12,425 bases of DNA from positions 1-12,425 of the forward strand of contig JAWLHF010000096.1 of NCBI GenBank assembly GCA_041690515.1, given 5' to 3'. A program made the translations under genes and the position numbers. Position 1 is the first letter of the stretch. Each line of letters starts with the position of its first letter. Origin of the DNA: BRH-c25 sp041690515 (GTDB lineage: Bacteria > Bacillota > Clostridia > Lutisporales > Lutisporaceae). Below, one piece after another: positions 1-6,162 of this stretch. The notes below the pieces were generated by a model. It did not search any database. It had not been told where the DNA came from and saw nothing but the letters and a program-made list of their open reading frames with translations.

Positions 1-204
1 ATGATGTTCAAACAGATGAGAAATACTGTTCAGAAAAGCGGACTCTTTGATGGAGGCTATGCTGAAGAAATGTATGAGGATATGCTGTTTGAAAAGTATA
101 CAGAAGAGATCTCAAAAGGTAAAGGCATGGGATTGGGCGATGTGCTCTACAGGCAGCTTTCAAAGAGTATGAGAAGTGAAAGTGAGGGAAATGATGCTAA
201 GTAA
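1..204 (+). CDS. flgJ: Flagellar rod-binding protein, FlgJ N-terminal-domain type (3' part)
   Basis: This is the last 67 codons of a gene whose start lies left of the window; the reading frame is open from base 1 and ends at TAA 202-204. The visible protein has the pattern of the FlgJ rod-binding domain: FKQMRNTV near the start, then a glycine, an EMYEDMLFEKY helix, a glycine-rich GKGMGLGDVLYRQL segment and a short polar tail. In the family this domain caps the growing flagellar rod in the periplasmic or wall space; Firmicute versions often lack the C-terminal muramidase domain, and none is present here. The stop lies inside the next gene, fabZ, so the two are probably co-transcribed. The flagellar rod/fabZ neighbourhood resembles flhO-flhP-fabZ of Bacillus. 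ATG codons at positions 1 and 4 are almost certainly internal, not the true start. Family call is from motif recall, not a search. Confidence 0.72.
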   Translation: MMFKQMRNTVQKSGLFDGGYAEEMYEDMLFEKYTEEISKGKGMGLGDVLYRQLSKSMRSESEGNDAK

Positions 205-622
205 CGTTGATATACAGGGTATAATACCCCACAGATATCCATTCTTACTGGTTGATAAGATAATAGATATAGAGTATGGCAAAAAGGCTGTAGGAATTAA
301 AAATGTCACTGCCAACGAGCCCTTCTTCCAGGGTCACTTTCCGGGGAACCCGATAATGCCGGGAGTGCTTATAGTAGAAGCTATGGCACAGGTAGGAGCT
401 GTAGCGATATTGGGGATGGAGGAGCACAAAGGCAAATTGGCTGTTTTTACGGGGATAGACGGCCTGAGATTCAGAAGACAGGTTGTTCCCGGAGACACAT
501 TGAGGATGGAAGTGGAGATGCTCAACTTCAAAAGAGGTATAGGCAAAGCAAAAGCAGAGGCATACGTAGAAAATGAGCTGGCAGCCTCCGGAGAGCTGAT
601 GTTTGCAATAGTAGCAAAATAA
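194..622 (+). CDS. fabZ: 3-hydroxyacyl-[ACP] dehydratase FabZ
   Basis: A 142-residue hotdog-fold enzyme that dehydrates (3R)-hydroxyacyl-ACP to trans-2-enoyl-ACP in the elongation cycle of type II fatty acid synthesis in the cytoplasm. The family signature PHRYPFLLVD is at residues 12-21. The active-site segment GHFPGNPIMPG follows, with the catalytic His48 and, 14 residues later, Glu62 in VEAMAQ, the spacing found in FabZ. Length fits the family. The frame is open from GTG 176, but GAGGG at 184-188 is spaced properly only for ATG 194 (5 nt), and a start at MLSNVDIQGIIPHRYPF matches family N-termini; ATG 191 is a close alternative. The start overlaps the end of the flgJ-like gene by 11 nt, implying translational coupling in a flagellar operon. 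It converges on yyaC. Confidence 0.95.
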   Translation: MLSNVDIQGIIPHRYPFLLVDKIIDIEYGKKAVGIKNVTANEPFFQGHFPGNPIMPGVLIVEAMAQVGAVAILGMEEHKGKLAVFTGIDGLRFRRQVVPGDTLRMEVEMLNFKRGIGKAKAEAYVENELAASGELMFAIVAK

Positions 623-640
623 AAATGGTGGAAGCACCAC
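616..640 (-). terminator. Intrinsic terminator of yyaC
   Basis: On the minus strand, just past the yyaC stop, the sequence forms TGGTG-CTTC-CACCA (arms 635-639 and 626-630, with an extra G-U pair at the base). It is followed by a T-rich tract TTTTTATTTT (625-616) that reaches into the fabZ stop codon. The stem is short (5-6 bp) but the tetraloop and U-tract are typical. On the plus strand the hairpin lacks a U-tract, so it serves yyaC rather than fabZ. Confidence 0.6.
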
Positions 641-646
641 TAATCC

Positions 647-1216
647 CTAGCACCTAGCACCCCGCACCTGAAAAGCACAATACACTCCCTTCGCAATTGT
701 CTCTGCCATTTTCATGACAAATCCCAATCTGACATTATTTATCTTAAGATAGTTTTCATATTCAAAATCACCGGTCTCAGTCGCTTCATCAACAATTCCA
801 ACAATAGAGCAGTCACCCACATGGGATAGCTTTTTGCCTACACCCCTGCCGGGCTGAATGCTTCCTTCCCTGACCTGTATGCAGCCTACGCTCTGGCGTG
901 TCCCCAGACAGGCATCTATAGCAATGACCTTGTGATCCCTGTAGGAAGTCTTGATGCGGGCTATTGTCCTCCTGAGATTGACTGCATGGACAGGCTCTTC
1001 CAGAGTACCCAGAACTGGAATTGACAGGCTCAGTTTACTAAGAAGGGTACCTGTCAGTGGTCCCAGACAGTCACCGATAAATCTGTCGGTACCTATGCAG
1101 AGTATGATACACTTATCACGGCGGTATGATTTTAAAAAGTCTGAAATACTGAGGTGTGCCTGATCATCGGTATAATAAGCACATATTCCCTCGGGAGCAT
1201 TAAATCCATCTATCAA
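647..1216 (-). CDS. yyaC: Spore protein YyaC (DUF1256, GPR-like fold)
   Basis: A 189-residue cytoplasmic protein of the YyaC/DUF1256 family, found in endospore formers and related in fold to the germination protease GPR; its substrate is not firmly known. Key features are the glycine-aspartate motif IGTDRFIGDCLGPLTG at residues 41-56, PVLGTLEEPVHAVNL at 67-81, IDACLG at 100-105 and a glycine-rich stretch PGRGVGKKLSHVGD around 122-135. The frame is open to TTG 1234, but GGGAGG (1229-1224) lies 7-8 nt before TTG 1216 (codons TTG ATA GAT), so TTG 1216 is the better start; no ATG is suitable nearby. It is monocistronic, convergent with fabZ. The C-terminal residues VRGARC are encoded by a short tandem repeat, suggesting the original stop was replaced. 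A forespore or mother-cell promoter was looked for upstream, but no convincing match was seen. Confidence 0.88.
   Translation of the reverse strand: MIDGFNAPEGICAYYTDDQAHLSISDFLKSYRRDKCIILCIGTDRFIGDCLGPLTGTLLSKLSLSIPVLGTLEEPVHAVNLRRTIARIKTSYRDHKVIAIDACLGTRQSVGCIQVREGSIQPGRGVGKKLSHVGDCSIVGIVDEATETGDFEYENYLKINNVRLGFVMKMAETIAKGVYCAFQVRGARC
648..668. repeat. Short 7-bp tandem repeat (TAGCACC type)
   Basis: Three head-to-tail heptamers, TAGCACC, TAGCACC and CCGCACC, are preceded by a related heptamer-length block TAATCCC (641-647). The array starts inside the yyaC stop codon, so the last residues of YyaC (VRGARC) are written by the repeat. The pattern is directly visible; whether it recurs in the genome cannot be judged from one window. 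Confidence 0.6.
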
Positions 1217-1290
1217 AAAATGACCTCCCAACAAAACTTAAAGCTTATGGAATTCTCCCGGATAGTGACCTGAGATTAATATAAATATAT

Positions 1291-1495
1291 AGGAGGTCAA
1301 GTATAAATATTCTATTTATTGCCTTACTTTTCCCAAAGGTTCACCTGTAGAATGGCCATATCATGAAAAAAATGCAGGAAGCGATAACTATTCCATCACT
1401 TTCATAATATGGGAAGCCCCAACAGCAGTAAAATCAACTATCGCCGCAACCATTGACAATAAAGAGGAATCCCGAATTTGTGTATTGATTTTTTA
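1291..1495 (+). pseudogene. Possible decayed gene start (glycosyltransferase-like N-terminus)
   Basis: A perfect AGGAGG (1291-1296) is followed after 6 nt by ATA (1303-1305), where an ATG would be expected. Reading from there gives INILFIALLFPKVHL and then a stop. With ATG in place of ATA this would resemble the N-terminus of family-4 glycosyltransferases (MNILFIA-LFP). The neighbouring frame is open from 1293 to TAA 1493-1495 (about 66 codons) with no ATG, GTG or TTG start; it repeats the TFPKG idea and continues with protein-like sequence (SITFIIWEAPTAV). This looks like a gene remnant with a lost start and a frameshift, but the stretch is short and the resemblance is from memory. It may equally be chance in an intergenic region. 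Confidence 0.25.
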
Positions 1496-1528
1496 AGTCA
1501 ATGGATTTATAATTATGAATAATTAGTA

Positions 1529-1554
1529 TCATGATTAAGCATATTAAATCATGA
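1529..1554. repeat. Inverted repeat upstream of tRNA promoter
   Basis: TCATGATT (1529-1536) and AATCATGA (1547-1554) form a perfect 8-bp inverted repeat separated by 10 bp. With one bulged A the match extends inward. It sits 45 bp before the tRNA -35 box. It has no U-tract, so it is not a terminator; a protein-binding site is possible but unproven. Confidence 0.4.
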
Positions 1555-1599
1555 GTGATGTATTCTTTGTTTTTAGCGGTTTTCAGCTGATTTTGATAA

Positions 1600-1628
1600 T
1601 TGATAGAACCAACTATTTTTTATATAAT
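1600..1628 (+). promoter_or_regulatory. Sigma-A promoter of the tRNA cluster
   Basis: The -35 box is TTGATA (1600-1605) and the -10 box is TATAAT (1623-1628), separated by the optimal 17 bp. Transcription would start near 1635, a few bases before the first mature tRNA at 1642. This is the strongest promoter-like sequence in the window. Confidence 0.8.
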
Positions 1629-1641
1629 AGAGAAGTCGCGT

Positions 1642-1717
1642 CGGGGTGTAGCGCAGATGGTAGCGCACGTGGTTTGGGACCATGGGGCCGCAGGTTCAAG
1701 TCCTGTCACCCCGACCA
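1642..1717 (+). tRNA. tRNA-Pro (anticodon UGG)
   Basis: The acceptor stem CGGGGTG (1642-1648) pairs with CACCCCG, followed by discriminator A and encoded CCA (1715-1717). The anticodon stem CGTGG/CCATG (one G-U pair) closes the loop TTTGGGA, giving anticodon TGG. The T-arm contains GGTTCAAGTCC. Length is 76 nt. First gene of the cluster. Confidence 0.95.
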
Positions 1718-1734
1718 GCAACTAAATAATATAT

Positions 1735-1809
1735 GGCCCATTGGTCAAGTGGTTAAGACACCGCCCTTTCACGGCGGTAACAGGGGTTCGAGTCCCCTAT
1801 GGGTCACCA
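1735..1809 (+). tRNA. tRNA-Glu (anticodon UUC)
   Basis: The acceptor stem GGCCCAT pairs with ATGGGTC (one G-U pair), with discriminator A and encoded CCA. The anticodon stem CCGCC/GGCGG holds the loop CTTTCAC, anticodon TTC. The T-arm is GGGGTTCGAGTCCCC. Length is 75 nt; it lies 17 nt after tRNA-Pro. Confidence 0.95.
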
Positions 1810-1815
1810 TTACAT

Positions 1816-1891
1816 GGGGGCATAGCTCAGCTGGGAGAGCATCTGCCTTACAAGCAGAGGGTCATAGGTTCGAGCCCTATTGTCCCCACCA
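1816..1891 (+). tRNA. tRNA-Val (anticodon UAC)
   Basis: The acceptor stem GGGGGCA pairs with TGTCCCC (one G-U pair), followed by A and encoded CCA. The anticodon stem TCTGC/GCAGA holds the loop CTTACAA, anticodon TAC. Length is 76 nt; it begins 6 nt after tRNA-Glu. Confidence 0.95.
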
Positions 1892-2020
1892 ACTTTTTCC
1901 GTAATATCTTCAGAGGCATACCAGCATAGCAGTGGAGGAATAAAGGTGTAACTTCCTTAATGTAGTCCGCAGCATATGCATAGGACATTTGAAGGCTACG
2001 AAGCAAAATTCTATATTCGA

Positions 2021-2096
2021 GCTGGTGTAGCTCAACTGGCAGAGCAGCTGACTTGTAATCAGCAGGTTGCGGGTTCAAGTCCCATCACCAGCTCCA
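2021..2096 (+). tRNA. tRNA-Thr (anticodon UGU)
   Basis: The acceptor stem GCTGGTG pairs with CACCAGC, followed by T and encoded CCA. The anticodon stem GCTGA/TCAGC holds the loop CTTGTAA, anticodon TGT. Length is 76 nt. It is separated from tRNA-Val by 129 bp, with no convincing promoter or terminator in the gap. Confidence 0.95.
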
Positions 2097-2100
2097 TCAT

Positions 2101-2185
2101 GGGGAAATTCCCGAGTGGCCAAAGGGGGCAGACTGTAAATCTGTTGTCTCAGACTTCGGTGGTTCGAATCCACCTTTCCCCACCA
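2101..2185 (+). tRNA. tRNA-Tyr (anticodon GUA)
   Basis: A class II tRNA of 85 nt with a long variable arm (around TTGTCTCAGACTTCGG). The acceptor stem GGGGAAA pairs with TTTCCCC, followed by A and encoded CCA. The anticodon loop CTGTAAA gives anticodon GTA. It lies 4 nt after tRNA-Thr and ends the cluster. Confidence 0.95.
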
Positions 2186-2195
2186 TTTTGCAATC

Positions 2196-2226
2196 AAAGT
2201 CCGAAAGGACTTTTTATTTTGTTTTT
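2196..2226 (+). terminator. Intrinsic terminator of the tRNA cluster
   Basis: A perfect 7-bp stem AAAGTCC/GGACTTT (2196-2202, 2207-2213) with a GAAA tetraloop is followed by a T-rich tract (TTATTTTGTTTTT). It lies 11 nt after tRNA-Tyr. Confidence 0.9.
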
Positions 2227-2295
2227 GGTTATAATATATTTTGACTGATGAAAGCACTGAAAAAACGAGGAATCATTTAGATTAAAATGTACATA

Positions 2296-2324
2296 TTGAC
2301 ATCAATGGCCTGCTGTGATAGTAT
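2296..2324 (+). promoter_or_regulatory. Sigma-A promoter of the SAM riboswitch-metK unit
   Basis: A perfect -35 box TTGACA (2296-2301) is followed after 17 bp by TAGTAT (2319-2324), a 4-of-6 match to the -10 box. The start would lie about 20 nt before the riboswitch aptamer. Confidence 0.7.
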
Positions 2325-2351
2325 ATTGCTGTTAACTTTATAGTTGAAAAA

Positions 2352-2507
2352 CTCATCAAGAGAGGTGGAGGGAAGGGCCCTATGAAACCCGGCAACCGGC
2401 AGATGTACGGTGCCAATTCCTGCAGGATTGGAATACCCGGTCCTGAAAGATGGGGGAGTAATAAGAAAGCGCATAACTCCTTCGTCAGAAGGAGTTTTCA
2501 GTTTTTT
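2352..2507 (+). promoter_or_regulatory. SAM-I (S-box) riboswitch with transcription terminator
   Basis: The leader carries the conserved S-box core: AAGAGAGGTGGAGGGA, GGCCCTATGAAACCCGGCAA, TGCCAATTCC and CCTGAAAGATGGG. The P1 helix is CTCATC (2352-2357) with GATGGG (2449-2454). A terminator stem AACTCCTTC/GAAGGAGTT (2475-2483, 2488-2496, loop GTCA) is followed by a T-tract ending near 2507. The segment GGGGGAGT (2452-2459) can pair with ACTCCTTC (2476-2483), an antiterminator using the 3' strand of P1. From the known family mechanism, SAM stabilises P1, frees the terminator and stops transcription before metK; low SAM lets metK be made. Confidence 0.96.
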
Positions 2508-2542
2508 GCCGCTAAAGAAGAAAGATGAATAGGAGGTTCAAA

Positions 2543-3733
2543 ATGATTAAAAAACTATTTACATCCGAATCCGTTACGGAAGGACATCCGGATAAGATCT
2601 GCGACCAGATTTCTGATGCAGTATTGGATGCAATATTAGATCAGGATCCAATGGGAAGAGTAGCGTGTGAAGTATCTGTAACAACAGGCCTGGTACTGGT
2701 AATGGGAGAAATATCAACCAATTGTTATGTTGATATTCCTAAGATCGTGAGAAAGACTGTTGAGGATATAGGATACACAAGAGCCAAATACGGTTTTGAC
2801 TGTGACACATGCGGTGTCATCACAGCCATTCATGAGCAGTCTGAGGATATTGCACTCGGAGTGGATAAGGCATTGGAAGCCAAAAAAGGTGAGATGGAGG
2901 AAAAGGACATAGCAGCTACCGGTGCAGGAGACCAGGGAATGATGTTTGGTTATGCCTGTGATGAGACTCCGGAGCTGATGCCCATGCCAATTTCTCTTGC
3001 CCATAAGCTTGCAATAAGGCTTTCTAAGGTCAGAAAGGAAGGCATATTGGATTATCTCAGACCCGATGGCAAAACTCAGGTCACTGTAGAATATGATGAT
3101 GATAAGCCTGTAAGGATAGACACAATTGTTGTTTCCACTCAGCACAGTCCTGAAGTGGACCATGATACCATTGAAAGAGATATTATTGAGAATGTTGTAA
3201 GACCGGTTATTCCGGAAAATATGATAGACAAGGATACAAAGTTCTACATAAACCCGACTGGAAGATTCGTAATCGGGGGTCCTCACGGTGACTCAGGACT
3301 TACGGGAAGAAAGATCATTGTAGATACCTACGGCGGATATGCAAGACACGGAGGAGGAGCTTTCTCAGGTAAGGATCCGACAAAAGTGGACAGATCCGCT
3401 TCCTACGCAGCAAGGTATGTTGCTAAAAATGTAGTTGCAGCAGGACTTGCATCCAAATGTGAAGTGCAGCTGGCTTATGCAATCGGTGTTGCAAAACCGG
3501 TATCGGTGCTGGTAGAGACCTTTGGCACAGGAAAACTGCCGGATGATGAGATAGCAGAAATAGTAATGAAGGCATTTGATCTGAGACCGGCGGCTATTAT
3601 AAGAGACTTGGATCTCAGAAGGCCGATATACAGGCAGGTTGCGGCTTACGGACATATGGGAAGGACAGATATCGATCTTCCCTGGGAAAAGACGGATAAG
3701 GCTGAAGAACTTAAGAAACTGGCAGGAATATAA
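2543..3733 (+). CDS. metK: S-adenosylmethionine synthetase (methionine adenosyltransferase)
   Basis: A 396-residue cytoplasmic enzyme that makes S-adenosylmethionine from methionine and ATP, releasing phosphate and diphosphate. Signature elements: SESVTEGHPDKICDQ at residues 8-22 (His15 and Asp17 of the ATP/Mg site), GAGDQGMMFGYACDET at 127-142, NPTGRFVIGGPHGDSG at 237-252, and the glycine-rich P-loop-like GGGAFSGKD at 270-278. Length matches the bacterial family. The frame is open from ATG 2525, but AGGAGG at 2531-2536 lies inside that extension and is 6 nt before ATG 2543, which also gives the usual N-terminus MIKKLFTSES. It is a single-gene unit controlled by the upstream SAM riboswitch, so its product represses its own synthesis. 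It ends at an intrinsic terminator. Confidence 0.98.
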   Translation: MIKKLFTSESVTEGHPDKICDQISDAVLDAILDQDPMGRVACEVSVTTGLVLVMGEISTNCYVDIPKIVRKTVEDIGYTRAKYGFDCDTCGVITAIHEQSEDIALGVDKALEAKKGEMEEKDIAATGAGDQGMMFGYACDETPELMPMPISLAHKLAIRLSKVRKEGILDYLRPDGKTQVTVEYDDDKPVRIDTIVVSTQHSPEVDHDTIERDIIENVVRPVIPENMIDKDTKFYINPTGRFVIGGPHGDSGLTGRKIIVDTYGGYARHGGGAFSGKDPTKVDRSASYAARYVAKNVVAAGLASKCEVQLAYAIGVAKPVSVLVETFGTGKLPDDEIAEIVMKAFDLRPAAIIRDLDLRRPIYRQVAAYGHMGRTDIDLPWEKTDKAEELKKLAGI

Positions 3734-3736
3734 ACA

Positions 3737-3766
3737 AAGGTGCGCTGATATGGCGCACTTTTTTAT
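3737..3766 (+). terminator. Intrinsic terminator of metK
   Basis: The stem AAGGTGCGC/GCGCACTTT (3737-3745, 3753-3761; one G-U pair) has a 7-nt loop TGATATG and runs into six T residues. It begins 4 nt after the metK stop. Confidence 0.9.
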
Positions 3767-3770
3767 ATTC

Positions 3771-3788
3771 CTTTCATTCCAATGAAAG
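3771..3788. repeat. Perfect palindrome after metK
   Basis: CTTTCATT and AATGAAAG form an 8-bp inverted repeat around a CC centre. There is no U-tract. It lies between the metK terminator and the repeat-like element, so it could be a protein-binding site or an element boundary; the role is unknown. Confidence 0.45.
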
Positions 3789-3795
3789 CAGCAAA

Positions 3796-3888
3796 TGTCA
3801 TCCTGAGGGAGGCACGACCGAAGGATCTTGAGATATTTTGCTCTCCTTATATGACAGGATACTTTTTACAATTGCAGTGCGGATGACA
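3796..3888. repeat. Repeat-like element with 8-bp terminal inverted repeats
   Basis: TGTCATCC (3796-3803) and GGATGACA (3881-3888) are perfect inverted ends of a 93-bp block. The left end TGTCATCCTGAGGGAGG and the inner GACCGAAGGATCTTGAGA match, from memory, a dispersed intergenic repeat seen in many bacterial genomes, including Clostridia. No transposase and no clear target-site duplication is visible, so it would be a non-autonomous or RNA-folding repeat. It ends 12 bp before the recD2 -10 region. Confidence 0.55.
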
Positions 3889-3899
3889 CGGGAAAAATA

Positions 3900-3908
3900 T
3901 GCTATAAT
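3900..3908 (+). promoter_or_regulatory. Extended -10 promoter before recD2
   Basis: TGCTATAAT combines a consensus -10 hexamer (TATAAT, 3903-3908) with the TGn extension. A good -35 box at 17 bp is lacking, as expected for extended -10 promoters; ATGACA at 3883-3888 is too close (14 bp). Transcription would start near 3915, leaving a leader of about 37 nt before recD2. Confidence 0.55.
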
Positions 3909-3951
3909 AAAAACAGAACAAATATTCGCAGATATGCTTGAGGTGTTACAG

Positions 3952-6162
3952 ATGGATGAGGTTCAGGGAACCATATACGATGTCGTATTCAGAAATGAAC
4001 AGAACGGATATACAGTGCTGGAGCTGGAGCAGGACAAAGAACTTCATACCCTGGTCGGCTATTTTTCCTTTCTAAATATAGGTGAAACCATAAGAGCTTT
4101 CGGCAAGTGGGTGCAGCATCCTGATTACGGCAATCAGTTCAAAGTGGAGACATACAGCTCAGTTACTCCCGCAACTGCCAATGGAATAGAAAAATATCTG
4201 GCATCAGGTCTGATACCGGGAATAGGCCCTCACACCGCAAAAAAACTGGTGGAGAAGTTCGGACTTGATACTCTCGACATAATACAATACAATCCGGATC
4301 GCCTCACAGAGGTGGAGGGAATAGGCCAAAAGAAGGCAGAGAAGATATTTGAGGCATTTCAGGAGCAGAAGGAGCTTAAGGATATCATGATATTCCTGGA
4401 GCAGTACGGCATAGGGCCTGCTTATGCAGTTAGGATATACAAGACCTATGGTGCTGATACCATTAAAGAAATCAAAGACAACCCTTATAAGCTGGCAGAT
4501 GATGTTTTCGGTATAGGCTTCAAAATGGCGGATAAGGTTGCGTTGTCCATGGGTATCTCAAAATCCTCACAGCATCGTGTTGCATCAGGCACAAGATATG
4601 TGCTCAACCAATACCATGGAAACGGACATACCTTTGTTCCGCAGGCTGAGCTTGTAAGGACGGCATCAGCATTGCTTGAAGTTGATGAGACAAGGGTCGA
4701 AGACACCATAGTCAAGCTTTTCATAGAGAAAAAGCTGGTTGTAGAAAATATAAGTGATATTAAGGGAGTGTATTCTGTTCCATTTTTCAAGGCGGAGTCA
4801 GGAGCAGCAGGAAGGCTGACACAGCTGCTTCACTATAAAATATCGCCATTGGATGTAGATATGGACAGTGAGATAGAAGCTGTTGAAAAAGCAGAAGGTA
4901 TAGAATTGGCAGAAAAGCAGAGGATGGCAGTAAAGGAAGCTTTGAGCCAAGGCATACTTGTTATAACAGGCGGTCCGGGTACCGGAAAGACCACAACTAT
5001 AAAAACTATAATAAACATTCTAGAAAAGCAGGGACTTGACGTGCTTTTAGCAGCTCCAACGGGAAGAGCCGCTAAAAGGATGCAGGAAGCCACGGGAAGG
5101 GATGCGAAAACCATCCACAGATTGCTGGAATTCGGTTACGGGGACAATGAAGAGGAGATGTTTTTCCAGAAGAATGAGGATTCGCCTCTGGAATGTGATG
5201 TGATAATAGTCGACGAAGTATCCATGATAGATATATTGCTTATGAACAATCTCCTGAAAGCAATTGCAGAGGGAACCAGAGTCATACTTGTAGGGGATGT
5301 CGACCAGCTTCCTTCTGTCGGCCCCGGAAACGTACTGAGGGATATCATTGAAAGCGGAGTCCTTCCGGTGGTGCGGCTGGACGAGATATTCAGACAGGCA
5401 GAGAGCAGCATGATAGTAGTCAATGCACATAAGATAAACAGGGGAGAGACTCCGGTAATAAGCTCCAAAAACAGCGATTTCTTTCTTATAAGGCAGGAGT
5501 CCCAGGAGGATATTGTCTCTACAATAATTGAGCTTTGCACAGAAAGATTGCCCAAATATACAGGACTTGATTTTTATGAAGGGATCCAGGTGCTTTCACC
5601 GATGAAAAAGGGCCTGTGCGGAGTGTTGAATCTCAATCAGGAGCTTCAAAAGGCACTGAACCCACAAGGGAGAGATAAGGCGGAGAAGCCCCATAGAGAA
5701 GCGGTGTTTCGTGTTGGCGATAAAGTGATGCAGATCAAGAACAATTATAAAATGAAATGGCAGAGCATTCTTGATTTTGATAAGGAAGGGGAAGGGGTTT
5801 TCAACGGGGATCTCGGTACAATAATGGATATGGATACCGAGGAACAGTATCTGGAAGTGCTGTTTGACAGGGAACGAATGGTAAGGTATGACTTCTCCAT
5901 GCTTGATGAGCTGGAGCATGCATACGCCCTCACTGTACACAAAAGTCAGGGCTCAGAATTTCCGGTCCTTGTAATGCCTCTGACTTTCGGTCCCCCTATG
6001 CTTATGACCAGAAATCTTCTATATACGGGACTGACCAGAGCGAAAAGCATGGTAGTGCTGGTGGGAAAGGATAGATTTTTGCAGCAGATGATAAAGAACA
6101 ATCACATAACTACGAGACATTCCGGGCTTAAGGAGAGACTCGGCAGGTGGAACTATGATTAG
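3952..6162 (+). CDS. recD2: ATP-dependent DNA helicase RecD2 (RecD-like, SF1B)
   Basis: A 736-residue 5'-3' DNA helicase of the RecD2/YrrC family, which acts without RecBC and is linked to replication-fork and recombination maintenance. The N-terminal part carries helix-hairpin-helix motifs (GLIPGIGPHTAKKL at residue 86, VEGIGQKKAEKI near 121, then YGIGPAYA and FGIGFKMADKVA). The helicase core has Walker A GGPGTGKTTT at 340, Walker B VDEVSM with Asp421-Glu422, GDVDQLPSVGPGN, LDEIFRQ, the VHKSQGSEFP motif and YTGLTRAK with Thr695-Arg696. Length is typical. The frame extends to TTG 3838, but the extension crosses the promoter and repeat; GAGGTG (3940-3945), 6 nt before ATG 3952, sets the start. 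It overlaps comF by 8 nt, occupying the place ComFA has in Bacillus. RecD of a RecBCD complex is excluded by the long N-terminal region. Confidence 0.96.
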   Translation: MDEVQGTIYDVVFRNEQNGYTVLELEQDKELHTLVGYFSFLNIGETIRAFGKWVQHPDYGNQFKVETYSSVTPATANGIEKYLASGLIPGIGPHTAKKLVEKFGLDTLDIIQYNPDRLTEVEGIGQKKAEKIFEAFQEQKELKDIMIFLEQYGIGPAYAVRIYKTYGADTIKEIKDNPYKLADDVFGIGFKMADKVALSMGISKSSQHRVASGTRYVLNQYHGNGHTFVPQAELVRTASALLEVDETRVEDTIVKLFIEKKLVVENISDIKGVYSVPFFKAESGAAGRLTQLLHYKISPLDVDMDSEIEAVEKAEGIELAEKQRMAVKEALSQGILVITGGPGTGKTTTIKTIINILEKQGLDVLLAAPTGRAAKRMQEATGRDAKTIHRLLEFGYGDNEEEMFFQKNEDSPLECDVIIVDEVSMIDILLMNNLLKAIAEGTRVILVGDVDQLPSVGPGNVLRDIIESGVLPVVRLDEIFRQAESSMIVVNAHKINRGETPVISSKNSDFFLIRQESQEDIVSTIIELCTERLPKYTGLDFYEGIQVLSPMKKGLCGVLNLNQELQKALNPQGRDKAEKPHREAVFRVGDKVMQIKNNYKMKWQSILDFDKEGEGVFNGDLGTIMDMDTEEQYLEVLFDRERMVRYDFSMLDELEHAYALTVHKSQGSEFPVLVMPLTFGPPMLMTRNLLYTGLTRAKSMVVLVGKDRFLQQMIKNNHITTRHSGLKERLGRWNYD

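Larger units (their letters stand above)
1235..1599. other. Gene-poor intergenic region between yyaC and the tRNA cluster
   Basis: This stretch is AT-rich with no intact, properly started reading frame on either strand. It contains the possible gene remnant (1291-1495), an inverted repeat TCATGATT/AATCATGA (1529-1536 and 1547-1554) and, at its right end, the tRNA promoter. Nothing else could be supported. Confidence 0.6.

Noticed and set aside
951..1163. A 70-codon plus-strand frame inside yyaC
   Set aside because: It is antisense to a recognised gene and shows no family pattern or ribosome binding site.
2012..2017. TATATT as a promoter for tRNA-Thr and tRNA-Tyr
   Set aside because: It is only 3 bp before the mature tRNA end, so transcription would start inside the tRNA.
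1551..2257. Open frames on both strands across the tRNA cluster
   Set aside because: They lie over well-folded tRNA genes and have no supporting start sites; tRNA sequence explains them.
2714..3286. A 190-codon minus-strand frame inside metK
   Set aside because: It is the reverse complement of a highly conserved coding region; its long length reflects metK codon bias, and its product has no recognisable motif.
3838..3951. A 38-codon N-terminal extension of recD2 from TTG 3838
   Set aside because: It crosses the repeat-like element and the extended -10 promoter, has no ribosome binding site, and does not match RecD2 N-termini; ATG 3952 has a good site.
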